Source of the DNA: Cladochytrium replicatum
Lineage: Eukaryota; Chytridiomycota; Chytridiomycetes; Cladochytriales; Cladochytriaceae
Reading direction: 5' to 3'
Length of the DNA: 64,000 nt
Assembly (NCBI GenBank): GCA_025526935.1
Contig: JAHLKD010000010.1
Location: 558,001 to 622,000, forward strand
Below, one piece after another: positions 10,572-22,173 of this stretch; within the stretch, counting starts at the first letter, position 1; each line of letters opens with the position of its first letter. The notes beneath the pieces were generated by a model. The model did not search any database and was not told where the DNA came from. It worked only from the letters and a program-made list of their open reading frames with translations. The position numbers and the translations under genes were made by a program.

Positions 10572-12109
10572 TTAGCGACGGCGCTCGTCGTAACCTGGGA
10601 GTCTGTGATTAGCATCGGCCGATCTATTTCATAATACCAAATACCAGCAGACGGAGCACGGTATTCTTGCATTGGAGGGGGAGGACCTCTCGAATCGTAT
10701 CCATCATATGGAGGTGCACCTCCTCGACCATAGTCCTCCTGTCCACCATAGGGGGCGCGGTACGGAGCAGATCCCATTGGTGGCGGACCTCCACCTCCCC
10801 ATGCATCTCCCCGCAGTTCATCGTAGGGAGGCCTACGAGGAGGTGGCGGTCCCCTTCCACCTTTTAGCTCATCTTTCCGTTCCATACCGGGATCCCAGTC
10901 AAGCTTCAAACGACGTTGGTCAACCATATAATCATCGAGCCTATTTTGAAGTTGAGATACTTTTTAAACAAAGATATTCTGACATACTTGTCTTTAGCCT
11001 CCTCCGCATCGCGACGATCTTCAAACGTAACAAACGCAAAACCTTTGTTTTTCCCGGTAGACCGATCGAGCGGAACGGTAACGTGACGAATCACTCCGTA
11101 CCGTTCGAAGATGCTCTGGACTGAAATGCAAGTTGTAAGAAAGGGTACATAAAAATGGCGTAGCAAAGTTAGATCATCGGAGAAAAGTGGAAAACCCGAG
11201 GAATAATGTGGAAAGAGATAAACTTTAATATAACAATGATTACCTCCTCATGAAAAGCATTTCCTTTTCACTAATTAACGACATCCAACATCCTCCTTTG
11301 TTCGCTCTCAGCATCTATCAGCTCAATATCTCCACAGTGCGAATCAGCTCTGTGCCAGAAACTCTACTCTTCGCCAAACAAGACAACTCTAGTCTGACTT
11401 CGGCATTCATCTCCCTTAGCGACAATTCCAGATGTCCTCTCCGGCCCTCCTCAAGAACGTGTCCTCTGCCAGATATCTCTACGAAACGAAAAGCAACTCT
11501 CCAACAAAGGCCAGTCTGCATCCATACAGAATCGACATCGAAACGGACTATCTACAAGCTCACAACTCGACTCTCACCATCATCTTCACGAAAGCCGTAA
11601 GGGAGATTTCCAACGTATAAGCAAGTTGTCTGCTTGCGATCAGACTCGGTTCCGCGCACAACTTCACGCTTGCGTCTCGGGGGTGATCGACGACGGCCTC
11701 CATAACCTCCAGGTGGAGGACCACGATCATACCGATCATAACGATCGTAGGCACGACCTTCGTAACGATCATACCCTCCAGGTCCAACCATTCCACGGCC
11801 ACCATCCCTCTCATAGCCGCCTCCACGAGACGGCGGAGGGGGGGCACCATACCCATCCCGATAATATCTGTCATAACCACCACCTCCCGGGCCTCTTCCA
11901 CCATCATAAGCACCTCCGTTGCTCCCGGGTGGAGGCGGAGAAGAACGCCCGCCGTATCTGTACCCGGGGGAACGAGATCGACCTCTTGGTGCGCGGGATG
12001 GAGACGGTGGTCTGCGAGAGTAACCCTCACTGGGCGGATGAGTGTCCTGACCGTCAGCAGTCGCGGGGGGGACGTAACCCTGGCCAGCATTGTAAGGCGG
12101 GTAGGACAT
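10572..12109 (-). CDS. Transformer-2-like SR splicing factor
   Basis: RNA-binding protein of the TRA2 type, which recruits the splicing machinery to exonic enhancers in the nucleus. Exons (minus strand): 12109-11578, 11120-10988, 10940-10645 and 10594-10572; 327 residues. An Arg/Ser, Arg/Gly and Asp/Tyr/Arg-rich N-terminus (repeated YDRYDR) leads into one RRM. RNP2 (CLYVGNL) lies at the end of exon 1 and RNP1 (KGFAFVTF) in exon 2. After the RRM come LKLDWDPG and a Gly/Pro/Tyr-rich tail ending in DERRR. All three introns are GT-AG and the joins keep frame. Start chosen at MSYPPYN (12109), because an upstream extension would run towards the CHMP7 start. It shares a 63-bp divergent promoter with CHMP7. 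Confidence 0.85.
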
Positions 12110-12172
12110 TTTGGGGTGATGGGGGCTGAGCAAGGCAATTAGCATCCCGATTTGGACACTCATTTCATCGAT
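12110..12172. promoter_or_regulatory. Shared divergent promoter, SR protein / CHMP7
   Basis: Only 63 bp separate the two chosen start codons, so both 5' UTRs and both core promoters must lie in this stretch or overlap the partner's coding region. Confidence 0.5.
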
Positions 12173-13734
12173 ATGGACGAACTGCTGGAAGCAATCCCAG
12201 ACCTGAAGAAGCGGCAGCAGTTCTTGTATGCACGGTTCCCGGGACGAGCGGTGAACGAACAGACATACGATGACAGACTCAACTTTTGGAAGCGAACGCT
12301 ACTGGACGCATGCAGGAAAGGACTGCTGTCGAACGAACAAAGCACTTTGTCGGTGAGTGCCGTCGGAATCGCTGAGCGATTCGAATGGAACGGTCTAAAA
12401 CCACTCGGCCTGGGAACAGTTCTGGTAGGTGGTAAATCAAGATGAATCGTGGCATCTTGCTTACTGGACATTTTACAATCAGCATGAACTGACTAAATCT
12501 GGCGATTGGGTGGACATTAACAAGTTTCGTTATCTCGATGATTCGTATATCAGCCAGAGCCTTTCATCTTTGTTCAATCTTCTGATGTCCTCGGCAACTT
12601 GGGCTCGCGATACAGTCTTCGGTGCGTCACACGATGATGACGGTGCGCCATCCATTCCACTTCATGGTCAATATGTTATCCGTCGCCTCGTTGAGGTATG
12701 TTAGTATCAAGGTGGTGGGAATGCACACATAATTAATGAGCGAATAATAGGAATCCTCTAACAGATTGTTGTCAGAGATGAAAGCGACTTGCCACTATGC
12801 ATCAGACTACATCACATCAAAGCGTTCAATCGAGGAGATGCTGCACAGCTTCATGCCCACTACATCTGCGGACGTGGAGTTGCTAATTCAATTCATGCAG
12901 CAACAAGGACAAATAATTGTCTCTTCTCATCAACTTGGAACTGTATGTGTACCACGAGCTTAAGGAACTATTTCAAGACTGATTTGTGTTCAGATAGTCA
13001 AGATTAAGAAAGATAAGAGTCAATTGCCAAAACTTGAAGAGAGTGACATCGGGGTGTTTGTACTGAAGGAAACAGCATTCAATTTGAGCAAACAGACAGA
13101 GCTCCTGCAGAGTCAAGTGAATGGGTGAGTGATTTCTGCCTTGCTGGTAAACGTTTCGACTGATGCCACTTAAGCTGCATGGACAAGGCAAAGCAGCATA
13201 TAAGTGCAAAGCAAAAAGTGCAAGCTCTCTTTTGTCTTCGACGGAAAAGGATGCTATCAGAACTTCTTGAAAAGCGGCTAAGCTCGTATGAGACTTTGAC
13301 AAAAATTCTGGAGCAAATACAGGGAGCTGAGACCCAAATAGAGGTATTTATGTTGATTTATAGAATATTATGATTCTGACAACACATGTTACCAGATCTT
13401 AAGTGCCTATAAGCTTGGTGCAACATCTCTAAAACAGATACTTAGCCACCAGAATATATCGCCAGAGTCAGTAGAGTCCACAATGGACCTTGTCTCTGAT
13501 GTATTGAGTGCAAGTGCAGAAATTGACCAGGTTCTGCAATCTGGAAATGATTCCATTCAGGCGCAAACTACTTTATATTCTGATGAAGACTTTGAAAAGG
13601 AGCTTGATGAATTGTTTGAAGCTGAGAAAGCAACTCACATCTTTCCCAATCTTCCTGAAGTTCCATCACATCCTGTATCAGCTGGAGATAGTGAAACTGT
13701 GACCCAAGAGAGAGTTGAAGCTGTTTTAAATTAG
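12173..13734 (+). CDS. CHMP7: CHMP7, ESCRT-II/III hybrid subunit
   Basis: Nuclear-envelope and ESCRT-III recruiting protein of the Snf7 family with an ESCRT-II-like N-terminal winged-helix half. Exons: 12173-12424, 12483-12695, 12751-12942, 12994-13124, 13175-13343 and 13396-13734; 431 residues with every join in frame. The N-terminal half has the CHMP7 signature LGLGTVL followed by winged-helix segments. The C-terminal half is a charged helical Snf7 domain (DIGVFVLKETAFNLSKQ, then a basic helix KAKQHISAKQKVQALFCLRRK). It ends in an acidic DFEKELDELFEAE, the MIM-like part. Length and order match animal and plant CHMP7. The start is the first ATG after an in-frame TTG. Confidence 0.88.
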
Positions 13735-14294
13735 TTTAATGAATCTTCTTGCCATAATATAAGTCTTTATAAATGTAATTTTTCTCTGATACCTGAATGT
13801 TGATCTAACTCTCGAAAGTTGGTTTTGACAATGAGATAGCTGACAATATGCCTGACACTTGCATCCTGTGCTTATTGTTTGCATTGTGTTACCTACAATA
13901 CAGAAAACTTTATAGTATTCCTGCAACACGTGATTGAAACTATTGTTTGGCATTCATAACTGACCCTATCCCTCTCTCACAATAAAACTGCCAGATGTCT
14001 CTGATCCACCAGATATGCACAATGTGTTGTTGATATGACTGCTCATAATCTTGACCCGTTTGCTTCTGCTCAAAGCACTAGCAAATCAAACCGTAATTGC
14101 TATTTGGTGTTGTGCAAAACAGAATCAAATCTCTTAGGCCAAAGTTGGGGCCAAACAGAATTGGTGGGCAAACGTATTTTTGAGCTGGGCAGCCCGCACC
14201 ACACCATGGTTTCACAGCCACACCATCCACAGCCCCTGGCGGCGTTTCAGTTTCCTCCACATCCAGTGTCGCAGCGCACCTGTTGACCCAGCAA
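13735..14294. other. Flank between CHMP7 and the transposon nest
   Basis: A/T-rich 3' flank of CHMP7, then sequence without a coding signal up to the left end of the long hAT-type element. Confidence 0.5.
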
Positions 14295-16068
14295 TACGGA
14301 TCAGCGGGTTTTTAGGGTCTTTTGGGTCGGGTCTGGGTCCATTGACCAAATGTACCCGACCCGATTACTGGGTTTTCATGAAAATTTTTGGGTCAGATCC
14401 GGGTCGGGTATCAGGTCCAGTAGGAAAACCCTTCTCGAGCCAAGAATCAGACCCGAGTAAAACCCGATGTGATAGGGAAGCTAAAACGAAGCTATTGTTC
14501 TTTCTGTCCACATGGACACTTTCCAAGAAGACGCAATATAAGTTTTGTATGTATCAAACAATTTGCATCACAACAGACATCGAGGCATGTATTTTCTGTC
14601 CACCCGGACACTTTCTCAACTCATTGACAGTACTTCAGTGATCTCTATCAAGTACAACTAACCTCTCTATCAATGTTACCAGCAATACGATTCTGTCCAC
14701 CCGGACACTTTCCAAGAAGTCACAACAGAAGTTCTGTAACAAACAATTTCTACCACGACAGACCTTGAGAGCTGTGCTTTCTGTGCACCTGGACACTTAG
14801 AGTCAGTAACGTTCCAGCCACACCACAGCAAAAATGGATGCCGCCTTTGTTAAACCAAAGCGTAAGGCAGCGTCTGACGCAAGCCAAAGTCTGGTGGACA
14901 GTCATCCGCTTGACACACGGAAGCGAAGTCTGCCAGCCCCCCAATTTTCAAAGGCGTCCAGCGAGGGGAACAGCATGCAGGACAAACGCAGACGTGTATC
15001 AGGACACGGTGGCAACAACAGCGCTCGAGAGCCGAGCTCCACATCTTCTTCCAATGACTCCAGCGAGTTGGACCTGGCTTCTCAGCGTGCACCAGAGCTT
15101 CCTGCCGACGTTAGTTTTGCTGACTCTTCAGTGCGACAGGAGCCAGCAGCTGGATCAGTTCAACCATCAATGCTTTCATCAGACGCAGATGTTGATAGCA
15201 TGTCGGACTGTAGAGGTAGTCGAGGCGACAGAGAGAAGGATTACTAAGGTTGATAATGGACTGAGAACATGTTTGGTTGCGAAATGCAAGTGGAGCCAGA
15301 ACGTCGATAAGACGGGATCAACAAAAGACTTCCTCCAGCATCTGAAAAACCACCATGGAAGTATTGCCAGGTCGCTTGGACTGTTGGACATTGTCCCCAA
15401 GGGACAACAGACATTGAATTTCAGCTCGCTGGAGAAGGAGCAAGACTTCGTGTTCAATCCAGACGTAGTGTAGCGGTCGATTTTGGACTGGATTGCTGGA
15501 GACAACCAGGCTCAGGCTTTTACTTCTTTGTCAGCATGCTGAAGACTTTTCAGCCAAACTATACACCAAAGACGGCAAAAGCAGTGAAGTAAAAGGAGAT
15601 GGATCTTTACGATAGGCAGAAGGAGCTCGTTAAAGGTCTGATTGTTGGTTCACCTTCAAAAGTATCAATAACAGCTGACAGCTGACTGTTGGACATCGAA
15701 GAACCAGATTTCTTTTCTTGGAATTACTGCCCACTTCATCACGAAAGAATGGGAGCCGCAGGACTTGCTGCTGCAGATGATTCCGATGGTTCGAAAGCAT
15801 GAAGGCGTCGCCATGGCTAATCAGCTTGTCAAGTGTCTGGATGAATTTGGCATGCTATCGGGTGAACGCTTATTGTATATTACAACCGACAACGGTTCAA
15901 ACAACTTTACCATGAGTGCTAAGCTGGAGACGCTATTGGAAGATAGGGATATTGCGTGGTCTGCAGAAACTCAACACATGCGGTGTATGGCACACATTAT
16001 CAATCTTGCAGCAAAGGAATTTATCGATACATTCAGGCCCGCAGGGGACACAGTCGCAAATGACCATA

Positions 16069-16076
16069 ACTCCGGC
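16069..16076. repeat. Target-site duplication, left copy
   Basis: ACTCCGGC, repeated exactly at 20542-20549 on the other side of the inserted element. Confidence 0.9.
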
Positions 16077-16361
16077 CAGGGTCTGCCACGAGTCAAATCA
16101 AGTCAAATATTTTGCTATATTTGACTTGTGACCATTTGTGGCTTCCTTTGATTTGACTTGCCAGTCAAATGGCAGACGCCCCATTTGACTCGCCAAATAT
16201 TTGATATACCATTCTGTTGGACCACTTGTCAAATGCCTTACAAATATTTGATTTGCCCAAATATATTTGACAAATAGATATTTGCCCAAATATATTTGAC
16301 AAATAGATATTTGCCTATTCGATTTGTCAAATATTTGCCAAATGATTAACTATTTGCCAAG

Positions 16362-16745
16362 GATGCGTACTTCATCCTACTGCGGCAGTCACGTGACTGA
16401 CTTTTTGAGGTCCGTACCTCGCAAACTTATGAGTTGGTTTCCTGCTCAACCACACCCGCGCGCGACTGGCACCCCATACAAGGCTAATGGAAGTCATACA
16501 CCGCTATTGGAATATCGAGTCTGACGAGCTGGTGCGGATGCGTACTTGATCCAACCATGGCGATCACGTGACTGACTTTTTGAGGCCGTACGTCCTGAAG
16601 TTGTGAGTTGATCTCCTGCCTAACCCACACCCCCGGCGGGCACCTGATACATTTGTAACTTTAACGCTCCACGTAGGTTTCGAACCTGCAATCTCTTGAG
16701 TGAAGGCTGTCGCTGTAACCAACTGAACTACTAGAGCTATTTGTT
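16362..16745 (-). repeat. tRNA-derived SINE-like sequence with duplicated body
   Basis: Read on the minus strand, 16745-16670 has a pol III A-box-like TAGTTCAGTTGG and a perfect B box GGTTCGAAACC in a tRNA-like layout with imperfect stems. The sequence downstream (16650-16530) contains GTCAGTCACGTGATCG. A diverged second copy of that body lies at 16500-16362 (GTCAGTCACGTGACTGC). A tRNA-like head plus an unrelated body is the SINE pattern. It could instead be a degenerate tRNA gene next to an unrelated duplication. Confidence 0.45.
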
Positions 16746-16750
16746 AATCT

Positions 16751-16751
<1 letters not shown>

Positions 16752-16783
<32 letters not shown>
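16752..16783. repeat. CT dinucleotide microsatellite
   Basis: Uninterrupted run of TC/CT just before the LINE ORF1 start. Confidence 0.9.
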
Positions 16784-16789
<6 letters not shown>

Positions 16790-19700
16790 ATGCCGCCTCC
16801 CAGCGCTCCGCCTGCGCAGCCGCCTGACGCGCCGCATGCCGCGCCGCCTGCCGCACCCCCCTCAAAAATGTTCATTGCTTCTGGCCGTGCTCGCTCCCGT
16901 GCTCCCTCTGTGTCCCACCCTCGCGCCCCTTAGGAAAACATTCCTGACTCTCAGCCCAGCAACTTTGATGGAGAAAATTCTGTGGGCAGATGAAGTGAAT
17001 TCTCCTCGCAAATCACGTGACCGCAGATCACGTGACCAAGCATCATCCACTTCAGAACCGGCTCGAATTAGAGGAAGATCCCCCGCAAGTGTCGTTGATG
17101 TTCACATGAATGATACAGTCGAAATGTCACTTACCATTGCTGATGCTGATCCCAAAGGGAAACGTCGAGCATCAAAATCACCCCCGACTCGCCGACCTGC
17201 CTCTCGTGCCAGGGTCGAGAAGAATGCCTCTGCAGCTGATCATGCTACCTCTCCCTTGCCTACTCCTCGTGACCGATTCTTGGATGCTCTGCATATGCTG
17301 GCCCCTGCTCAAACTTCTGGATCTCATCCATTAGTGATATCTGCTTTCACCCGTGCAATGCAATTTCTCCCAGTATTGGAACCAGAGACTGAGGCTGCCT
17401 TCTTTGCTGCATTGACTATTGCTGTAGTTACGTTGGTTGAAACTATCAGCTGCCCTCCTGCTGCTGTCTCTGCCGTGCCTTCCTATGCTCAAGTTGCGAG
17501 TGCTAGCCGACCGCCACCTGCCCCTGCTACTTGCAATCCTGGGCCTTTCAGCACTGCAAAATTTGCCTCTCGTGCATCAAATGCTATTGTTCGTATTGAA
17601 GCTGCCGAAGCAGATGCTCAACCCGCCCTTTATCGCTCAGTGGTTGCTGGAGTGGACCCCCTATCTCGCAGATCACTACGGCCACCCAGATTGGTGATTG
17701 ATTACCCAGCTGAGTCACCAATTTTGATCAATCCTCCTCAGCCTGTTCGTGATCGTGCCGCTGGTTTTGCTACTGTGAGGTTTAAGGAAATTAGTCGTCA
17801 GCCACTTAATCAGCTCCGCACTCTGATTAATCGAATTTCTGGAAACCCTCAATTTTTGCGTGACATTTGCCATATTAGTTTTATTGGGCGTAACACTGCT
17901 GAGTTTATTTGTACTTCTGACTGTGCTGACAAGCTCCGCAAGGACGTTTTACCAGGTGATGAGGTGCCTGTTGATCTTTTTGACCCTTGGCAGCTTCGTT
18001 CTGGGTCTGTTCAATCACTTGAGCAACGTCAAGTTGCTGTAGCAAAGGCTGTTCACAAAAGATTTGCTCACCTCTTGCGAATTACTCATGATCCTGCAGT
18101 TTTTCATTATCTTCGTTCTAATCTTCCTGCTGCAGACTTTGAAGCTACTGTTTCTTTCACCTGTTCTTCGCGTCTGAACCTACAACTTGCAATTAATGTG
18201 GACTTTTCGTTCTGGAACCTTCAACTGTAGAGGTTTGCCTCTGGATTTTTGAGATTTACTTGCTTGGCTTGTTACTCATCAGCTTGATTTTTTAGTTTTA
18301 ACAGAAACTCATCAGTTAACTTTAGACAGTGTTTCTTCTGAGTATTTGTTGTTTGATTCTCGTCCTCCGCCAGACGCTCCTTTGGCATCTGGTGTTGCTC
18401 TTCTTATTAACCCACATCGTTGCAGTACTTATCAATTAAGGTTGATTGCATCAGTTCCTTCTGGGTTTGGTTTGTGGTTTAGGTTTCGTCAGGTCGTGAT
18501 TGGTGGATTTTATTTTCCCCCACGTTGGACTGCGGAAGACTGTTTGGGTTTCCTCAATTTGTTTCGAATTCGGATACTCCAGTAGTTTTGATGGGTGACT
18601 TCAATTTTAGAACTCAGAGCACTGGTGATCATGTTACTAATGCCCGTGCCAGAGCACTTCTTCCTTTTTTTACAGCCCACTCACTTTCATTGGTTGTCCC
18701 AGCTTCTTCTTCAGCTCTTCGCCCAACTTTTCGTTCCCACTTAGGGAGTTCAATTATTGATTTGTTTTTTGCTTCTACTTATGTGACAGCTTCCTCTTAT
18801 TTAGTGCATGATCAACCCCAGTCTATGGCTCCCTATCCTTCAGACCATTTTGCAGTGACCTGTTCATTTTCTTTAGCTGGCCCAGATCCTCAGGCCACTG
18901 TGCCTCCTCCTCTACCTTCTTGGAATCTCCGATTGTTAAAGGATGAAGTTATTCGTAAGTCGCACAGAGAAACTGCTAAGATTCTGCTTCCTCCAACATC
19001 AGAGGCGCTAACAGCAGCATTGGAACCACTTCAGGTCCCTGTGGGGACTTCTCTTTCTCGTGCAGTGGCCCAGGGAGCAATTGATTCCGCATTTCAAATT
19101 ATAGTTGATTTTGTTGAGGCAGCAGCAGTTCTGACATTGGGACCACCAACACCTCGTCGTAGAGCACCAGCAACCACTCCTTTGCCCCCTGAGATTGCTT
19201 TGTTGCGTAGTAAGGCTCGTTCAGCATTCCGTGACTATTATTCCCTCTTTCACCACAATTCTTCTGACCCTCTTCTTCCTTTTCTACGAACTCGCCAACG
19301 TGATAGTCACAAAGCATTCAAATCAGCTCTGAGATCACACAGGAGTGAGACAAAAGCAATTTTTTTAATGACCCTAGTTCTTCATCAGTGCCTTCTCTTC
19401 TGAAACATGTGTCTCATGCTCGGTGCTGTGCTAACTTTCGTACTTCAGCTAATGGTTTAGACTTTGATCCTCAGTCTTTAGCCAAATATTCTGATTATTT
19501 TGCTGGTGTCTACAATGCTCAAGCTGCTGACCCAGTTTCACCTTCAATTGTTCTGTGTGATTTTCAGCTGCCATTGGATGTTGAAGCTTTTGTTCTAGCT
19601 ATTAGGGACTGCCCTTTGGAGTCTGCCCCGGGTCATGATTGTCTGCCTGCAGAACTTTATCGCCCAATTTCAGCTATTCTTGCTCCATTGTTCTTGCAAC

Positions 19701-20217
19701 TTTCTCAGTCCATTTTTCGCAGTAGTCTTACACCCACTTCATGGAATCTTGGGCTTTTGCACCCAGTTTGGAAGCAACGTGGTACGCTTGGTGATATTAC
19801 TAATTATCGCCCCATTACTCTTTCGTGTGTTGCCCGAAAAATTTTCGAGCGAGCTTTGTTGCCACATCTTTATTCTGCTATCACGTCTCAACGCCCACTT
19901 GATGCTGCCCAAGCGGGATTTCAGTCACACCGCTCGGGAATGGAATGTGTTTTTGGTCTTCAGGCATGTATCTCCCGTGTTCTAATGCCAAGGTTCCTTG
20001 GGTTGCTGGTTTTTTAGATATTCAAGCAGCTTGTGACACCACAAATCGTGCAATTCTTTGGGCTGAGCTTCTTTCTAGGGGAGTACCGTTGCCATTTGTT
20101 TTTGTTTTGAAGTCTCTGTTTGATTTTTGTTCTTCCAGAGTGGTTGTTGCAAATTGTTTTTCAGATGCTTTTGATTTGTTTAGAGATGATTTGGCCTTGT
20201 TTGCAATTACTTGATGT
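16790..20217 (+). pseudogene. Non-LTR retrotransposon (LINE), inactive
   Basis: ORF1 begins at ATG 16790 with a Pro/Ala-rich N-terminus, hits a TAG, and continues in another frame to 18230. ORF2 follows at about 18190: an endonuclease of the exonuclease/endonuclease/phosphatase fold (GTFNCRGLP, VLMGDFNFR, PSDHFAVTCSF). A reverse transcriptase comes next (PGHDCLPAELY, NYRPITLSC, AQAGFQSHRSGMECVF, FLDIQAACDTTNRAILW). Near the end the sequence jumps from the RT fingers directly to a degenerate active-site box (DDLALFA), so part of the palm is deleted. Stops interrupt both ORFs. A related copy lies at 24300-26713 on the other strand. Confidence 0.85.
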
Positions 20218-20541
20218 CTACCTCAAATTACAAGAACAATCAATGAAAGTCCAAGTTACAGCACAAACTGTTTAAGGGTGAGTCGGGAGTGTAAGAGTAT
20301 TAATGTTGGGTGGGGAGTCTGGAAACATATTACGACACACAATATTTGACAAATATTTGCCCTAGCCTTGCGGACTATTTGCCAAATAGGTAGGTACCAT
20401 TTGTATTTGAAAAATTGGCACCCCTATTTGCTCAAATCACATTTGAGCAAATAAGGGAGCTCCCCTCGATTTGACTCGCACAAATTAGTGCAAATAAAAT
20501 TTGACAAATCAAATAAACGATTTGACTCGTGGCAGACCCTG

Positions 20542-20549
20542 ACTCCGGC
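20542..20549. repeat. Target-site duplication, right copy
   Basis: ACTCCGGC, exact copy of 16069-16076. Confidence 0.9.
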
Positions 20550-22173
20550 GTTAATGTCATAAACCTTCTTCGACGGCTAGTCAGAGGAATCCAGTCTTCC
20601 CCAAAATGACGAAGCTCAGTTATTGATTCGTGCCGATTTGTGAAACTGGTTCCTCTATTACCAATTATCGGTGTGACAACTCGCTGGAATAGCTCGTTCT
20701 ATATGGTCAAACGAGCCTTACAGCTACGAGAGGAAATGGACAAAATATGCTGGATTGAAGATTCTTTGAAAGATTGGTCAATAAATCCAAAGCAATGGGA
20801 GGTCCTACAGAAGATCCGGGATGGTTTGAGTGTTTTCGAGGTTATATCAAAGGCAATCAAGGGGTCTAGATATCCAACACTTTCGCTTGTTATCCCATTT
20901 TACAACAATCTTATCGATCAACTGGAGGACCTAGAGGGGGCAGAATTGGATGAAACTTTCACCAAAGCATTTCAAAATGCACTAGATAAGCTGAGAATAT
21001 ATTACTCAATCGCTAAGAGCCCGTGTTTAGCAGTTGCTACAGTACTCGATCCTTGTTTTAAGCATCAATATTATCGATTTTCAAAGGTTTGGGAGAAAGA
21101 TGTAGGAAGGGATCAGGTCACCTTAGTGCGGAAAGTCTGGGAGGAATCGTTTAAGTCACCGAAAATCAAGAACAGTGGTGCCGATGTTTTTGGAAACACG
21201 CTGCCAGAACGTCGACACGATTCGAGCAGAGCTTCCTGTGATAGACAGAAAAACGGACGCTGAACGCTTGAGAGCCATTAGACCCGTTTTCATCTGGCAA
21301 GAAGAGATTCCTGAGGAAAAAGATGAACTGGATCGCTATCTTGGCGATCAGGTACTCCGCGGTATTGACTCTGATGGGAAGCCAATCAATATTATGGACT
21401 GGTGGAAGACCGTTGGAAGTGTGAACTTTCCAGCCCTAAGCCAGATGGCAATGATACCAGCAACAAATGCTCCAGTCGAACGAAAGTTTTCAGCCGGGTT
21501 AATTTGGTACCTGCAACTCGCAATCGCCTTGCTCCAAGAACAATTAAATGCGTTGATGTGCTGTCATGACTGGTTGCATCAATTGAGTGCTGAAGAAACG
21601 TTCAAAAATGATTCCCTAGATTCAAAAAGTGATGTTAGTGAGGATTTTGTAAAGGTGCATAATTTTGGCGAGGATTTTGATGTGGTATTAGAGTTGGAAG
21701 CAGCTGATGATAACCCACTCTTTTAAATCTAAATTGTTGTTTAGACTGTTCATCTGTTGAAGTACCGTCCAGGAGTTGAGAAAGTGTCTGCCTGGACAGA
21801 ATCCTATTGCGAGTAGTATTTGTTGAGAGGTTGGTTGTACTTGATAGAGATCAGTGAAGTACCGTCAATGAGTTGAGAAAGTGTCCGGGTGGACAGAATC
21901 CTATCGCTAGTAGTATTTGTAGAGAGGTTAGCTGTACCTGATAGAGATTACTGAATTACCGTTAAGAAGTTGAGAAAGTGTCCGGGTGGACAGAAACTGG
22001 GAGACTGAGTGTCACTGTGTCTGTCTGGGTAGACAGTTTCTTCCCTAGCTTATTATTATTTTCAGTTCGGGTAGAAAACTATAGTGTCAGGGAAGTATTA
22101 TAGTATACATTACTTTAAGATTCCAGCTAAGACCGCTGGGCCTGCATCTTCCCACGACAAACATTACCAACAC

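Larger units (their letters stand above)
16077..20541. mobile_element. hAT-type element with perfect ends, inserted in the transposase gene
   Basis: It is bounded by terminal inverted repeats that agree for 23 bp, starting CAGGGTCTGCCACGAGTCAA at 16077 and ending with the complement at 20541. It is flanked by a perfect 8-bp duplication ACTCCGGC (16069-16076 and 20542-20549). CAGGG ends and 8-bp duplications are typical of hAT elements. The subterminal 250 bp on each side are full of AAATATTTGACAAAT-like repeats. No transposase of its own is seen. Its interior is occupied by a SINE-like piece and a LINE, so it is probably a non-autonomous element that was itself a target. Confidence 0.85.
14834..21726 (+). 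pseudogene. hAT transposase, broken by frameshifts and an insertion
   Basis: DDE-type hAT transposase in pieces. It starts with ATG at 14834 (Ser-rich N-terminus). A BED zinc finger follows in a shifted frame (CLVAKCKW ... HLKNHH, 15270-15360). Next is a catalytic-core segment with TTDNGSNN and CMAHIINLAAKEF (15890-16020). The core is then interrupted at 16069-16549 target duplications by another transposon. It resumes with GVTTRWNSSFYMV (about 20670), ATVLDPCFKHQYY (about 21040) and the hATC dimerisation region (IPATNAPVERKFSAG, about 21450-21500). Several stops and frame changes make it inactive. Motif order matches full-length hAT transposases. Confidence 0.8.

Noticed and set aside
11626-12129. 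His-rich plus-strand open frame
   Set aside because: Antisense of the Arg/Gly/Asp-rich exon of the SR protein.
14287-14294. Target duplication for the long hAT-type element
   Set aside because: CCCAGCAA does not match the sequence after the right end (CTGCATAC); lost or recombined.
16670-16745. Functional tRNA gene
   Set aside because: A and B boxes are present but the acceptor, T and anticodon stems pair poorly; treated as SINE-like head.
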